NCBI GenBank assembly: GCA_041441455.1 | Contig: JASDTB010000038.1 | Coordinates: forward strand, 18,862 to 82,861 | Origin: JAFIHK01 sp041441455 | GTDB taxonomy: Bacteria > Bacteroidota > Bacteroidia > Bacteroidales > UBA932 | Direction: 5' to 3' | DNA: 64,000 nucleotides | Shown here: piece after piece, positions 41,820 through 51,020 of the stretch | Position numbering within the stretch: position 1 is the stretch's first letter | Layout: every line of letters begins with the position of its first letter | Notes under the pieces: generated by a model | What the model saw: only the letters and a program-made list of their open reading frames with translations | What the model was told of the DNA's origin: nothing | The model's database searches: none | Made by a program: the position numbers and the translations under genes

Positions 41820-41827
41820 CAAATGTA
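41820..41827 (-). promoter_or_regulatory. Predicted -7 box of the lipid kinase gene
   Basis: TACATTTG followed by C on the minus strand matches TAnnTTTG, 23 bases before the ATG at 41796. Confidence 0.5.
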
Positions 41828-41857
41828 ACATAATTCGTATAGCAAAAAAAGATTTTA

Positions 41858-41865
41858 TAAATTTG
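41858..41865 (+). promoter_or_regulatory. Predicted -7 box of parA
   Basis: TAAATTTG followed by C matches TAnnTTTG, 30 bases before the parA ATG. No clear -33 box. Confidence 0.5.
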
Positions 41866-41895
41866 CGCACTTAGGAAATATCCTTCAAAAACAAT

Positions 41896-42666
41896 ATGGG
41901 AAAAATTATTGCTATTGCAAACCAAAAAGGAGGAGTTGGTAAGACTACCACTGCTATTAACCTTGCGGCTTCGCTTGCCGTTATGGAGAAGAAGACTCTC
42001 ATCATAGATGCCGACCCTCAGGCAAACTCAACATCTGGGTTTAACTTCGATCCTGACTCGAACTCTATGACAACGCTTTATGAGGCATTGATTGGCAAAG
42101 TAACGCTAAAGGAGACATTGTTGAAGACAGAGGTTCCAGGGCTTGATCTTGTTCCCTCTCACATCAACTTGGTTGGTGCCGAGATCGAGATTCTTAACTT
42201 GGAAAACAGAGAGATGGTTCTAAAAAATGCTTTAGTAGAACTTAAGGAAAACTACGATTATATTATAATCGACTGCTCTCCTTCTCTAGGTTTGATTACA
42301 ATCAACTCATTAACAGCAGCCGATTCTGTTATTATACCTGTTCAATGTGAGTTTTTTGCTCTTGAGGGATTAGGCAAACTACTTAACACAATTAAGTTGG
42401 TTCAGAACAGGTTGAATCCTGAACTTCAAATTGAGGGATTCCTTTTAACAATGTTCGATGCTAGACTAAGACTCGCAAATCAAGTTGTAGAAGAGGTTAA
42501 GCACCACTTTAACAATATGGTATTCAATACAATAATACAAAGAAATGTTAAATTGAGTGAAGCTCCTTCACATGGTAAACCGGTTATCCTGTATGATGCA
42601 ATTTCTGCTGGTACCAACAACTATCTTAATTTAGCAAAAGAGATTATCAAAAAGAATAGTAACTGA
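41896..42666 (+). CDS. parA: Chromosome partitioning ATPase ParA (Soj)
   Basis: A 256-residue Walker-type ATPase moving ParB-parS complexes. It has the deviant Walker A NQKGGVGKTTTAINLA (residues 8-23), Walker B YIIIDCSPSLG and LSEAPSHGKP near the C-terminus. It lacks an N-terminal HTH, as expected for chromosomal type Ib ParA. parB follows by two bases. The gene ends in TGA. The parA-parB-DUF5683-mltD order is familiar from Bacteroidota chromosomes. I did not find a clear parS site by eye. Confidence 0.97.
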   Translation: MGKIIAIANQKGGVGKTTTAINLAASLAVMEKKTLIIDADPQANSTSGFNFDPDSNSMTTLYEALIGKVTLKETLLKTEVPGLDLVPSHINLVGAEIEILNLENREMVLKNALVELKENYDYIIIDCSPSLGLITINSLTAADSVIIPVQCEFFALEGLGKLLNTIKLVQNRLNPELQIEGFLLTMFDARLRLANQVVEEVKHHFNNMVFNTIIQRNVKLSEAPSHGKPVILYDAISAGTNNYLNLAKEIIKKNSN

Positions 42667-42668
42667 TT

Positions 42669-43607
42669 ATGAGCCAAAAAGCTGCATTAGGAAAGGGTCT
42701 TGGAGCCCTTATATCGGATGCGGGCAATGCCGCATTCAATAAACCCGCAAAACCCGAAACTCCTACTACTCCGGCATCTATAGCCGAAATTCCTGTCGAA
42801 AAAATTAGCGCAAACCCATATCAACCTCGGACTACTTTCGACGAGCAGGCATTGTCTGAACTTTCGGAGTCTATCAAGACTCTTGGACTGATTCAGCCAA
42901 TTACAGTTAGGCAGCTCGAAAATGGCAACTATCAAATCATCAGTGGCGAGAGACGTTTCAGAGCAGCCTCTATGGCTGGTTTATCTCACATTCCTGCATA
43001 TATAAGAAAGGCAGACGACCAAGGCATGTTGGAGATGGCAATTGTAGAAAACATTCAACGTGAAAACTTGGATGCTATTGAAGTTGCACTCAGCTTTCAA
43101 CGCCTAATCGAAGAGTGTAGTCTAACTCAAGAGGCTATGGCAGAAAGAGTTGGGAAAAAACGTGCTACTGTGACTAATTACCTTCGTCTGCTTAAGCTTC
43201 CTGCTGAGATTCAACTTGCTCTAAGAGCTCAAAAGTTGACTATGGGGCATGCAAGAGCGCTTCTATCTATCGAAGATCCTGAGCAACAAATTGCTCTTTG
43301 TGATCAAATCATTGAAGGAGAGATGTCGGTTAGAGAGGTTGAAGCGACTGTTCAAAAGATGAACAACCCTCAAAATGAGGAGGATGTTGCTCAACCCGAA
43401 AAAGAGAAACCTACGAAAAAAGTCGTTGAGACTCCGCAAGAGATCGACGAGTCGTTCATTAAGATTGCCGAAATTTTTGGCAAGTATACAAATAACAATG
43501 TAAGTGTCAGAAGGAGTGAAAAGGGAGAGAGCGCTGTCACATTTAAGTTCAGCGACGATAAAGATGTTCTGGCATTCATTGAAGCACTAGAAAAAACAAA
43601 TTTATAG
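42669..43607 (+). CDS. parB: Chromosome partitioning protein ParB (Spo0J)
   Basis: A 312-residue centromere-binding CTPase. The N-terminal ALGKGLGALISD is the ParA-activating segment. IPVEKISANPYQPRTTFDEQ and GERRFRAASMAGL form the CTP-binding ParB/Srx-like domain, followed by the HTH with TQEAMAERVGKKRATVTNYLRLL. A Pro/Lys-rich linker (about 230-265) leads to the dimerisation domain. Length is typical. It is coupled to parA. Confidence 0.97.
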   Translation: MSQKAALGKGLGALISDAGNAAFNKPAKPETPTTPASIAEIPVEKISANPYQPRTTFDEQALSELSESIKTLGLIQPITVRQLENGNYQIISGERRFRAASMAGLSHIPAYIRKADDQGMLEMAIVENIQRENLDAIEVALSFQRLIEECSLTQEAMAERVGKKRATVTNYLRLLKLPAEIQLALRAQKLTMGHARALLSIEDPEQQIALCDQIIEGEMSVREVEATVQKMNNPQNEEDVAQPEKEKPTKKVVETPQEIDESFIKIAEIFGKYTNNNVSVRRSEKGESAVTFKFSDDKDVLAFIEALEKTNL

Positions 43608-43614
43608 TATCGAA

Positions 43615-44532
43615 GTGCAGTTCAAACATTTAATAGTCATATTACTTATTTTGGTAACCTCGGCACTAAACGCCCAGGTTACTAAAATTTTTACACCTGT
43701 CGGTCCTCCAGGCTCAACTGAGCAAAATAAGGAGGACAATAAAGAGGAGAAATACGAACCAAAAAAACCTTCATACACCCTAAAGAGATATTTTAAAAGT
43801 TTGGCAGGGAGAGATAGTATGAGGATTAACCACATGTGGCTTGGATCTATTGTCCTTCCTGGAACCGCTCAGATCTATAATAGAGAGTATTGGAAACTCC
43901 CTATCGTTTACGGAAGTATATCGGGTTTCATGTATGCTGGTTACAGAAGCAATCTCGAATATATGAATACTGGCGACACAAAGTATCAAACTATGCGTGA
44001 TCTTTTTTACGTTGGTGCAGCCCTCTCTTATTGGGGAAGCATGATGGATGGTGTTGCCAACTACAAATATCATAAAAAAGTTCTTCCTGCAAGAGCCTCC
44101 CTTTACTCTACACTTTTGCCAGGTTTAGGACAAGCTTATAATGGTGACTACTGGAAAATTCCAATTTTCTATGGTGGATTCATTACTTGTGGATATTTTA
44201 TCTATTCTAATCAGAATCAGTATCTAAGATATAAAGATCTCTATAATTGGGCGAGCCAGCCTGGATCTGACTATAATGGAAAGTATAGTGTAGAGACCTT
44301 GAAATGGTACCGTGACACTTACAGAAGATATAGAGACTACTCCATTATAGCAGGTGCTCTTGTCTATGTTTTGAATATTGTTGATGCCAATGTCTTTGCT
44401 CACCTTCAAGATTTTGATGTAAGCGACGACCTTTCGATGAACATCAGACCCGCTATGATTAATCCAATTAATCCTCAATATGCATATAATCAATCCCCTT
44501 CTGTGGGAATTAAAATAAATTTAACATTTTGA
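43615..44532 (+). CDS. DUF5683 family exported/membrane protein
   Basis: A 305-residue Bacteroidota protein of unknown function. A GTG start at 43615 opens a signal peptide (MQFKHLIVILLILVTSALNAQ). After a charged linker come two copies of a motif: LPGTAQIYNREYWKLPIVYG and LPGLGQAYNGDYWKIPIFYG, each followed by a hydrophobic segment, so the protein contains an internal repeat of DUF5683 type. It lies seven bases after parB and its stop overlaps the possible TTG start of mltD (TTGA). Close linkage to parAB and a murein hydrolase suggests a cell-envelope role. Confidence 0.88.
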   Translation: MQFKHLIVILLILVTSALNAQVTKIFTPVGPPGSTEQNKEDNKEEKYEPKKPSYTLKRYFKSLAGRDSMRINHMWLGSIVLPGTAQIYNREYWKLPIVYGSISGFMYAGYRSNLEYMNTGDTKYQTMRDLFYVGAALSYWGSMMDGVANYKYHKKVLPARASLYSTLLPGLGQAYNGDYWKIPIFYGGFITCGYFIYSNQNQYLRYKDLYNWASQPGSDYNGKYSVETLKWYRDTYRRYRDYSIIAGALVYVLNIVDANVFAHLQDFDVSDDLSMNIRPAMINPINPQYAYNQSPSVGIKINLTF

Positions 44533-44537
44533 AAAAG

Positions 44538-46199
44538 ATGACAGTTACAAGTTCCATCCAAAGACTTACAATGGTTGCGTCTGCAGTCGCAATCTTTATG
44601 ATTTCACTGCCGACAAATTCCAATGCACAGATCTTTTCTAAAAAACCAACAAAAAAGGAGCTTCAGACAGAGGTTACCAAACTTAAGAGAATAATTGATT
44701 CACTAAAGAGCGAAATGGAATCGTTTCAGATACCACTTGCCGATACTAACAGCACAAACGACACCATTAATCCTGGTGGACTTAATTTTTTTGATAGTGC
44801 AGACAATCTCGGTCCAAATGTGAGTACAGACAGTTTACTTAGCCTCTGGTATATTCAAAAGAATCTAAACTTGATGGACAACGAGGGGATAGACTTGGAC
44901 AATGCTAATTTCAAAAGCGATATTCCTGACTCTGTTTACATCAGAAGATTAAAGGCGATGAACTCATTCATCAGTCTGCCTTATAACGATATAGTAAAGA
45001 ACCATATCATATTCTATACCCAAAAAATACCAAATAAGGTTGACTTGATTTTAGGGTTATCAAACTATTACATGCCGATTTTCGAAGAGATCTTTGATCA
45101 GTACAATATGCCTAAAGAATTAAAAATTATGGCAGTAATCGAATCGGCTCTAAATCCAAGGGCAACTTCGAGAGTAAATGCCAAAGGTATGTGGCAGTTT
45201 ATGTATAGAACTGCTCTTCAATATAATCTTGAGATCAACTCCTATGTTGACCAAAGGCTAGATCCAATTGTTGCAGGTCATGCTGCTGCTAGATATCTGA
45301 AGGACTCATACACTATTTTTGGAGATTGGGCACTTGCCATTGCATCATATAACTGCGGTGCTGGTAATGTAAACAAAGCAATTCGCAGGGCTGGAGGAAG
45401 TAGAGACTTTTGGAAAATTTACCCTTACCTACCAAGAGAGACAAGAGGTTACGTTCCATCATTTGTAGCTGCATTATATACATTAAACTATTATAAAGAG
45501 CACGGAATAACTCCTAGAGCCGTTCAGATGCCAGCTCATGTAGATACTTTCAAGATTCACAGACCTCTCCATTTTGGTCAGATCTCAGAAGTTCTTGGAA
45601 TCCCAAAAGAGGAAATAAGTAATCTTAATCCTCAATATATCAATGAAATAATTCCTGCTTCTGAAAAAGGATATATTCTTACAATTCCTTATAATTACAC
45701 ATCTCAGTTTGTTGAAAAAGAGAATGAAATCTATACCTACAAAGACTCTATCTTCTTTAATCCTATTATCTACAAAAATAGTGGTTATAAATCGTCATCG
45801 ATTGCATCATCGGAACGTAGAGTAATTGAGCATAAAGTCAGATCTGGCGAGACATTAAATAAAATTGCACTAAAATATGGCGTCAGCGTTGCTGATCTTA
45901 AATCTTGGAACCATATCAAGAAATATATCAAAGCGGGACAACGTCTGAAGATCTACAAATCGGGTGGGCCTGATTCATCTTCGAGAGCTAATGTTGCCCA
46001 AGCATCTGAAACTATATCAAAACCAAAAACATCTAAATCAGGTGGTTATATCACATATAAAATCAAAAGTGGAGACACCCTTTGGGAAATTTCGAAAAAG
46101 TTCGAAGGCGTCTCACTTAATGATATTATGGAGTTGAATGGTCTTACAAAAAAGAGTAAAATCGTACCAGGTAAAGTACTTAAAATCAAGCCTGTTTAA
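44538..46199 (+). CDS. Membrane-bound lytic murein transglycosylase D-like with two LysM domains
   Basis: Cleaves peptidoglycan glycan strands. A signal peptide (ending NSNAQ) precedes a coiled-coil stretch (about 38-65), an SLT domain with AVIESALNPRATS (catalytic Glu, residue 202 from the ATG used here), GMWQFMYRTAL and IASYNCGAGNVNKAIRRAG. Two LysM domains sit at the C-terminus (HKVRSGETLNKIALKYGV and YKIKSGDTLWEISKKF). The start may instead be the TTG at 44529, which adds MKK and overlaps the DUF5683 stop; I list the ATG. Its stop shares TTAA with the convergent HHH gene. Confidence 0.95.
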   Translation: MTVTSSIQRLTMVASAVAIFMISLPTNSNAQIFSKKPTKKELQTEVTKLKRIIDSLKSEMESFQIPLADTNSTNDTINPGGLNFFDSADNLGPNVSTDSLLSLWYIQKNLNLMDNEGIDLDNANFKSDIPDSVYIRRLKAMNSFISLPYNDIVKNHIIFYTQKIPNKVDLILGLSNYYMPIFEEIFDQYNMPKELKIMAVIESALNPRATSRVNAKGMWQFMYRTALQYNLEINSYVDQRLDPIVAGHAAARYLKDSYTIFGDWALAIASYNCGAGNVNKAIRRAGGSRDFWKIYPYLPRETRGYVPSFVAALYTLNYYKEHGITPRAVQMPAHVDTFKIHRPLHFGQISEVLGIPKEEISNLNPQYINEIIPASEKGYILTIPYNYTSQFVEKENEIYTYKDSIFFNPIIYKNSGYKSSSIASSERRVIEHKVRSGETLNKIALKYGVSVADLKSWNHIKKYIKAGQRLKIYKSGGPDSSSRANVAQASETISKPKTSKSGGYITYKIKSGDTLWEISKKFEGVSLNDIMELNGLTKKSKIVPGKVLKIKPV

Positions 46200-48178
46200 A
46201 ACATAAGCTTCAATTGAAGTTTTAATTCGTCACGAGAGGGGCCAAGAGTTTGTTCTGGTCCCTCTCCTATTTTATCTTCACCAAATCTATGAGTTCTCGA
46301 ATATTTAATCCACAAATCAATATTTTTAGCCAGTTTGTATCTCGACAACAAATAGGTTCTATAGCCATAACCATTAAGAGGTTGTGAAAATGCGCCCCCC
46401 TGAGGATCGCTCTCTGCAAAATAGACTCGGTTATCCCACTCTTCTGCATTAAAAAGACTCAATCTTGCAACAACTGTCATTCTATCAATCAATAATTTAC
46501 ACGACGCCTCGGACATAATTGCAAATCCATAAGAGTTCTCTCCCTCTCTCTTTTTTGAATAATAATTTAACTCTGCAGCACTTTTTATTTTAAATGGATG
46601 GAGAACTATCGAAGTTGTATATCTGAAAGAGTACTTCATGTGAGGTGACAAGGATCTTTTGTCATCTACATTATAAAACCTTTTAGAAAATCTGACTCTA
46701 AAAATATGATCAACTTTAGATATTTTGATTGGACCTACTTCTGAAAAGAGTTCAAATTGGTATGATGGATTGTCTGCTCTATACCTACCGTATGGAAAAA
46801 AAGCATAATCAAGATCAAATTTTATTGGATAGTGCTTGAACCCTTTATATAAAATTGCAATTTTCACCCCTCTCTCCGATGTAGCAGATGTATTTTTTGA
46901 ATACGCATTCGAATAAATTGCATCATAATTATTTGAATATTCACGATAAACAACAGCTAACTCATTGATTCCTGAAAAATTGTAGATTCCTCCAGCAATT
47001 AGTGCCATTTTTAGATAAGAGTCCAAAGCAGCCTCTCCAAAGATTCTGACCCTTTGTTTTGACCAATACCAGTTTAGCCCCAAATTCCCCTTAGGTCTGT
47101 TATATTTGTCTTTATGAGCAACCGTTGTGAATCCAATTTTGGATGAATTGAACTCCCTTGAAAGGTTGAAGATTAAAACCGAAGTCGGAAGTGTTGCTTT
47201 ATTAAGGATACGAGCTTGCGTTCTATGTAGTCCATCGGTATAAATCGTCTTAACAACTCCATTTTCAATTTTAGCATCTTCCAAAATATATGAAATTCCC
47301 GTTGTAATCACATATTTACCCAAAGTAAACTCTGTTGCTAACCCTCTAAAAAAACCTTGTTCGGCGCTTGATCTGTATGAAAACACCCCCTCTCTCGATT
47401 TTCTATATTTTGAGGGAGACAGTGATGGTGAATCCATTGAAAAACCACTCCATAGTACCAATCCCTGTCCAAAATTTGCAGAATAATCACCTACAATGAT
47501 TTTAGACAACACTCCTCTAGATTCATACTGTGCAGACGCTGACACAAAGTCTGGTAATGACAATCTTTTGGAATCAAAAAACATCTCACCAGCATCTTTC
47601 TCCGTTGTTATATTTAATGAGATTGCTCCAATTTTTGCACTACCACGCAAGTAAATATAATCAGGAGAACCAATATAAGTTGGTGCATTTGAGGCATATC
47701 CCTTCTGTTGTTGCAATGCTCTTTTATACCTAGATATAACTTCGTAACTACTGATTTTTTGTTTCGCCTGGTTTATATGAAATCCATTATCGCTAACCGT
47801 TATGAAAGGAGAGATCAGTTTAAAAAGATCTTCGTCAAATCCATTAAGGTACATCACTTCATAGATAGAGGCAAACTCACCATGTTCTGCCCTGTATGAT
47901 AAAATCATCTCTATCTGAAAATCGTTTAAAATATAGAGAGATTCCAGATCACGTTTTAACGCCTTATTAATGTCAATCGGGTTTTTCAGTAATTGTTCTA
48001 GTTGCTCAACAACCTCTTCAATATTGGCATTTTCATTCTCCTCCAAGATCTCAATCAGCAACTCCTGTATTTGAGATGGAATCTCTTTACCATTATATTT
48101 ATCTTCGCTCCTGCTTTGAGCTAGTAAATTGATTGTAACTGCAGACAGCAGCACAAGAATAGACATCTTTCTCCACAT
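46196..48178 (-). CDS. Helix-hairpin-helix domain protein with predicted outer membrane beta-barrel
   Basis: A 660-residue exported protein. A signal peptide (about residues 1-20, ending NLLAQ) precedes an acidic helical stretch. ComEA-like tandem HHH motifs follow around residues 68-132: NPIDINKALKRDLESLYILN and GEFASIYEVMYLNGFDEDLF. The remaining 500 residues alternate short amphipathic strands rich in Tyr, Ser and Arg and end in LKLQLKLMF, a terminal aromatic typical of outer membrane barrels. HHH domains of this type usually bind DNA or act as assembly modules. The family is widespread in Bacteroidota and uncharacterised; DNA uptake is one possibility but unproven. Confidence 0.85.
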   Translation of the reverse strand: MWRKMSILVLLSAVTINLLAQSRSEDKYNGKEIPSQIQELLIEILEENENANIEEVVEQLEQLLKNPIDINKALKRDLESLYILNDFQIEMILSYRAEHGEFASIYEVMYLNGFDEDLFKLISPFITVSDNGFHINQAKQKISSYEVISRYKRALQQQKGYASNAPTYIGSPDYIYLRGSAKIGAISLNITTEKDAGEMFFDSKRLSLPDFVSASAQYESRGVLSKIIVGDYSANFGQGLVLWSGFSMDSPSLSPSKYRKSREGVFSYRSSAEQGFFRGLATEFTLGKYVITTGISYILEDAKIENGVVKTIYTDGLHRTQARILNKATLPTSVLIFNLSREFNSSKIGFTTVAHKDKYNRPKGNLGLNWYWSKQRVRIFGEAALDSYLKMALIAGGIYNFSGINELAVVYREYSNNYDAIYSNAYSKNTSATSERGVKIAILYKGFKHYPIKFDLDYAFFPYGRYRADNPSYQFELFSEVGPIKISKVDHIFRVRFSKRFYNVDDKRSLSPHMKYSFRYTTSIVLHPFKIKSAAELNYYSKKREGENSYGFAIMSEASCKLLIDRMTVVARLSLFNAEEWDNRVYFAESDPQGGAFSQPLNGYGYRTYLLSRYKLAKNIDLWIKYSRTHRFGEDKIGEGPEQTLGPSRDELKLQLKLMF

Positions 48179-48262
48179 AATCTCTCCTCCTCATTTTTTG
48201 ATTTTTAAAAATAAAATATCTGTTTTTAGAACTTTTTTCTATCTCTACGGACGCTATTAAAA

Positions 48263-48290
48263 CAGAAACGGCAGACACTATTGGTCTGCC
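48263..48290 (-). terminator. Terminator after purE
   Basis: GGCAGAC (48270-48276) and GTCTGCC (48284-48290) form a 7-bp GC-rich stem; on the minus strand it is followed by GTTTCTGTTTT. It lies 28 bases past the purE stop. Confidence 0.7.
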
Positions 48291-48318
48291 ATCTCTAATT
48301 AGACATATCTACTCAATA

Positions 48319-48828
48319 CTATACTTTGAACTTGTATTGAATTTCTGAGAGCTCCTTGTTTGCAGACACAATCTTTTTAGCAAGATCGGCCTTGAAGTTA
48401 ACCACCTTTTCTTGCATCTCTTTGTCACCAGTGGCAATGATCTGCATAGCAAGTATTCCAGCATTCTTAGCTCCATCCAGAGCAACAGTAGCGACAGGAA
48501 TACCCGCAGGCATTTGTAAAATGGATAGAATAGAATCCCATCCGTCGATTGAGTTTGATGAGTTGATAGGAACCCCTACAACCGGCAGTGGTGTTAAAGC
48601 TGCGATAACTCCCGGAAGATGAGCAGCTCCGCCCGCTCCAGCAATAATCACCTTAACACCTCTTTTGTGAGCATTTTTAGCAAATTCGACCACTTGTTCA
48701 GGGACTCTGTGAGCCGACAATGCGTTGATTTCAAACGGAATTTCCATTTCATTCAAAAATTCAGCAGCTTGTTTCATGACACCCAGGTCGGATGTGCTTC
48801 CCATAATAATGCTAACTAATGGATTCAT
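48319..48828 (-). CDS. purE: N5-carboxyaminoimidazole ribonucleotide mutase
   Basis: Purine biosynthesis step converting N5-CAIR to CAIR. The 169-residue protein has IIMGSTSDLGVMKQAAEFL, ALSAHRVPEQV (catalytic His) and AGAGGAAHLPGVIAALTPLPVVGVP, all class I PurE. Length is typical. It is a single-gene unit with a strong promoter and its own terminator; purK is not adjacent. Confidence 0.98.
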   Translation of the reverse strand: MNPLVSIIMGSTSDLGVMKQAAEFLNEMEIPFEINALSAHRVPEQVVEFAKNAHKRGVKVIIAGAGGAAHLPGVIAALTPLPVVGVPINSSNSIDGWDSILSILQMPAGIPVATVALDGAKNAGILAMQIIATGDKEMQEKVVNFKADLAKKIVSANKELSEIQYKFKV

Positions 48829-48856
48829 TGTATATTTACTTAAAATTGGTTTAAGA

Positions 48857-48887
48857 CAAAATTAATACTTAATTTCGCGGGCACAAA
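48857..48887 (-). promoter_or_regulatory. Predicted promoter of purE
   Basis: On the minus strand a TTTG -33 box (48887-48884), a 19-base spacer and TAATTTTG (48864-48857) give a full match to the Bacteroidota consensus, 28 bases before the purE ATG. A weaker divergent promoter for hpt may overlap it (TTG at 48846-48848, TAATTTCG at 48870-48877). Confidence 0.72.
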
Positions 48888-48899
48888 TATTTTTTCAAT

Positions 48900-49445
48900 A
48901 TGGAGCGTATAAGACTACACGACAAGACTTTCAAGATCTGCATCCCTCATGATGAGATACTTAAAAGCATTAAAGTTGTTGCCGATCAGATAAATAAAGA
49001 TTATCAAAATGTTGAGACACCTTTATTGGTATCTGTCCTGAATGGTTCTTTCATGTTCACTTCGGATCTTTTGAAGTGTCTTGAAATACAATGTGAACTT
49101 TCATTTATAAAACTCTCTTCTTACGAAGGTACAGGCTCTACTGGAGAGGTTAAAAAGATGATTGGACTAAGTCAAAACATTAAGGGTAGATCAGTTGTTG
49201 TAATAGAGGATATAGTTGATACTGGAGTGACAATTGAGTGTCTTTACGCAATGCTTAAAGAGGCAGGAGCTGCAGATATTAAAATCTGCACATTATTATT
49301 GAAACCTGAAGCTTATAAAAAACCTATTCCTATTGACTATGCTGCAATAAAGATTCCTAATGACTTTATTGTTGGTTATGGTCTCGACTATGATGAACTT
49401 GGAAGACAGTATAAAGACATATATGTTTTAGATCCAGATAGTTAA
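48900..49445 (+). CDS. hpt: Hypoxanthine phosphoribosyltransferase
   Basis: Purine salvage enzyme making IMP or GMP from the base and PRPP. The 181-residue protein has VSVLNGSFMFTSDLLK and the PRPP-binding loop VVVIEDIVDTGVTIECL, with the C-terminal DFIVGYGLDYDE. Length is typical. Its stop TAA overlaps the adk ATG by one base (TAATG), so hpt-adk-obg form a tightly coupled operon. Confidence 0.96.
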   Translation: MERIRLHDKTFKICIPHDEILKSIKVVADQINKDYQNVETPLLVSVLNGSFMFTSDLLKCLEIQCELSFIKLSSYEGTGSTGEVKKMIGLSQNIKGRSVVVIEDIVDTGVTIECLYAMLKEAGAADIKICTLLLKPEAYKKPIPIDYAAIKIPNDFIVGYGLDYDELGRQYKDIYVLDPDS

Positions 49446-50026
49446 TGAAGAATTATGTAATTTTCGGCCCTCCGGGTGCGGGTAAAGGCACCCAATCAGT
49501 ACTTCTTGCAGAGAAGTACAATTTACGCCACATCTCTACAGGTTCGATGTTGAGAGAAGAGATAGCAAGAGGAAGTGAGATTGGCAAAATAGCTCAATCA
49601 CTTATAAACAAGGGATTATTCGTAAGTGACGAGATAGTCCTAGACATTTTAAAAAACGAAATCATCAAAAGCCGGGATGTTTCCGGTTTTATCTTTGATG
49701 GTTATCCCAGAAACACAAAACAAGCATTTGAACTCGATCAGCTTCTTGCAGAGAACGGGAACAAGGTTGATGCTGTAATTTCTTTAGAGATCGACGATGA
49801 GATGATCGTACAGAGAATTCAGCACAGAGCGATGACCGAGGACAGAAAGGATGATAATGATATTGCTGTTATTCAGCAAAGAATCAAGACATACCATGCC
49901 CAAACTGAGCCTCTTAAAGAGTATTATATTAAACAGGGCAAATATTACAAAGTCAATGGTGCATCTACAATTGAAAACAATTTTAGTGACATCTGCAGGC
50001 TTATAGACAAATTGAATAATGAGTAA
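49445..50026 (+). CDS. adk: Adenylate kinase (short-LID form)
   Basis: Interconverts AMP, ADP and ATP. The 193-residue protein has the P-loop IFGPPGAGKGTQS, ISTGSMLREEI for AMP binding and GYPRNTKQA. The LID is the short type (HRAMTEDRKDDND), without the zinc-binding Cys found in many Gram-positive enzymes, as is usual in Bacteroidota. It overlaps hpt upstream and obg downstream (50019-50026). Confidence 0.97.
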   Translation: MKNYVIFGPPGAGKGTQSVLLAEKYNLRHISTGSMLREEIARGSEIGKIAQSLINKGLFVSDEIVLDILKNEIIKSRDVSGFIFDGYPRNTKQAFELDQLLAENGNKVDAVISLEIDDEMIVQRIQHRAMTEDRKDDNDIAVIQQRIKTYHAQTEPLKEYYIKQGKYYKVNGASTIENNFSDICRLIDKLNNE

Positions 50027-51014
50027 TTCAAATTTCGTAGATTATGTACGTCTTTTTTGCCAGTCGGGAAACGGCGGTAAAGGTTCGATGCACCTACACA
50101 GAGAAAAATTCGTGGCCAAAGGTGGCCCAGATGGAGGTGATGGCGGAAGAGGCGGTCATATTATTCTAAGAGGAAACTCTCAATACTGGACATTAATCCA
50201 TTTAAAGTACAGAAAGCATGTTCGTGCAGAGCACGGAGGCGCTGGCAGTGGCAGTCTTTGTCATGGTGCTAATGGAGAAGATATCTATCTTGATGTTCCT
50301 CTTGGCACAGTAGCAAAAGTAGCCGAGACTGGTGAAATTCTATTTGAAATAACAGAACAAGGAGAGGAGAAGGTATTAGTTAAAGGTGGTAGAGGAGGTA
50401 TGGGTAATGCTTTCTTTAAATCAGCAACTAATCAGACTCCAAGATATTCTCAACCTGGTGAACCAGGAGAAGAGAACTGGTTTGTTCTTGAGCTAAAAAT
50501 TCTAGCTGATGTTGGATTGGTTGGCTTCCCTAATGCAGGAAAATCAACACTTCTATCGGTTGTATCAGCTGCAAAACCAAAAATTGCCGACTATCCTTTT
50601 ACAACACTTGAACCAAACTTAGGAATTGTAGAGTACTATAATCATAAGTCTTTTGTAATGGCAGATATCCCTGGTATTATCGAGGGAGCTAGTGAGGGAA
50701 GAGGTCTTGGATTGAGGTTTTTACGTCATATCGAAAGAAACTCTATGCTACTTTTCATGATTCCTGCAGACAGCAAAGACATCAAAGAGGAGTATAAGAT
50801 TCTCGTAAATGAGTTAAAGCAATACAATCCTGAGCTATTAGACAAAGACAGAGTTCTTGCAATCACAAAATCTGATATGCTGGACGAAGAGCTGATGAAG
50901 GAGATCAAAAAACATTTACCTCGCAAAGTTCCTCACCTCTTCATATCTTCGGTAACTGGATACAACATCCAGGCTCTTAAAGATCTATTGTGGAAATCGC
51001 TAAATAAAGAGTAA
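50019..51014 (+). CDS. obgE: Obg family GTPase
   Basis: A 331-residue GTPase acting in 50S assembly and stress responses. The N-terminal Obg domain (1-155) is glycine-rich (GGPDGGDGGRGGHI, GGRGGMGNAFFKS). The G domain has GFPNAGKSTLLS, DIPGIIEGASEGRGLG and TKSDM. The variable C-terminal domain of longer Obg proteins is absent, as is common in this phylum. It starts inside adk. Confidence 0.97.
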   Translation: MSNSNFVDYVRLFCQSGNGGKGSMHLHREKFVAKGGPDGGDGGRGGHIILRGNSQYWTLIHLKYRKHVRAEHGGAGSGSLCHGANGEDIYLDVPLGTVAKVAETGEILFEITEQGEEKVLVKGGRGGMGNAFFKSATNQTPRYSQPGEPGEENWFVLELKILADVGLVGFPNAGKSTLLSVVSAAKPKIADYPFTTLEPNLGIVEYYNHKSFVMADIPGIIEGASEGRGLGLRFLRHIERNSMLLFMIPADSKDIKEEYKILVNELKQYNPELLDKDRVLAITKSDMLDEELMKEIKKHLPRKVPHLFISSVTGYNIQALKDLLWKSLNKE

Positions 51015-51020
51015 CGCAAT

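Noticed and set aside
41896..43607. Replication origin or parS next to parAB
   Set aside because: No parS-like palindrome, DnaA-box cluster or dnaA/dnaN gene was found by eye; a motif search would be needed.
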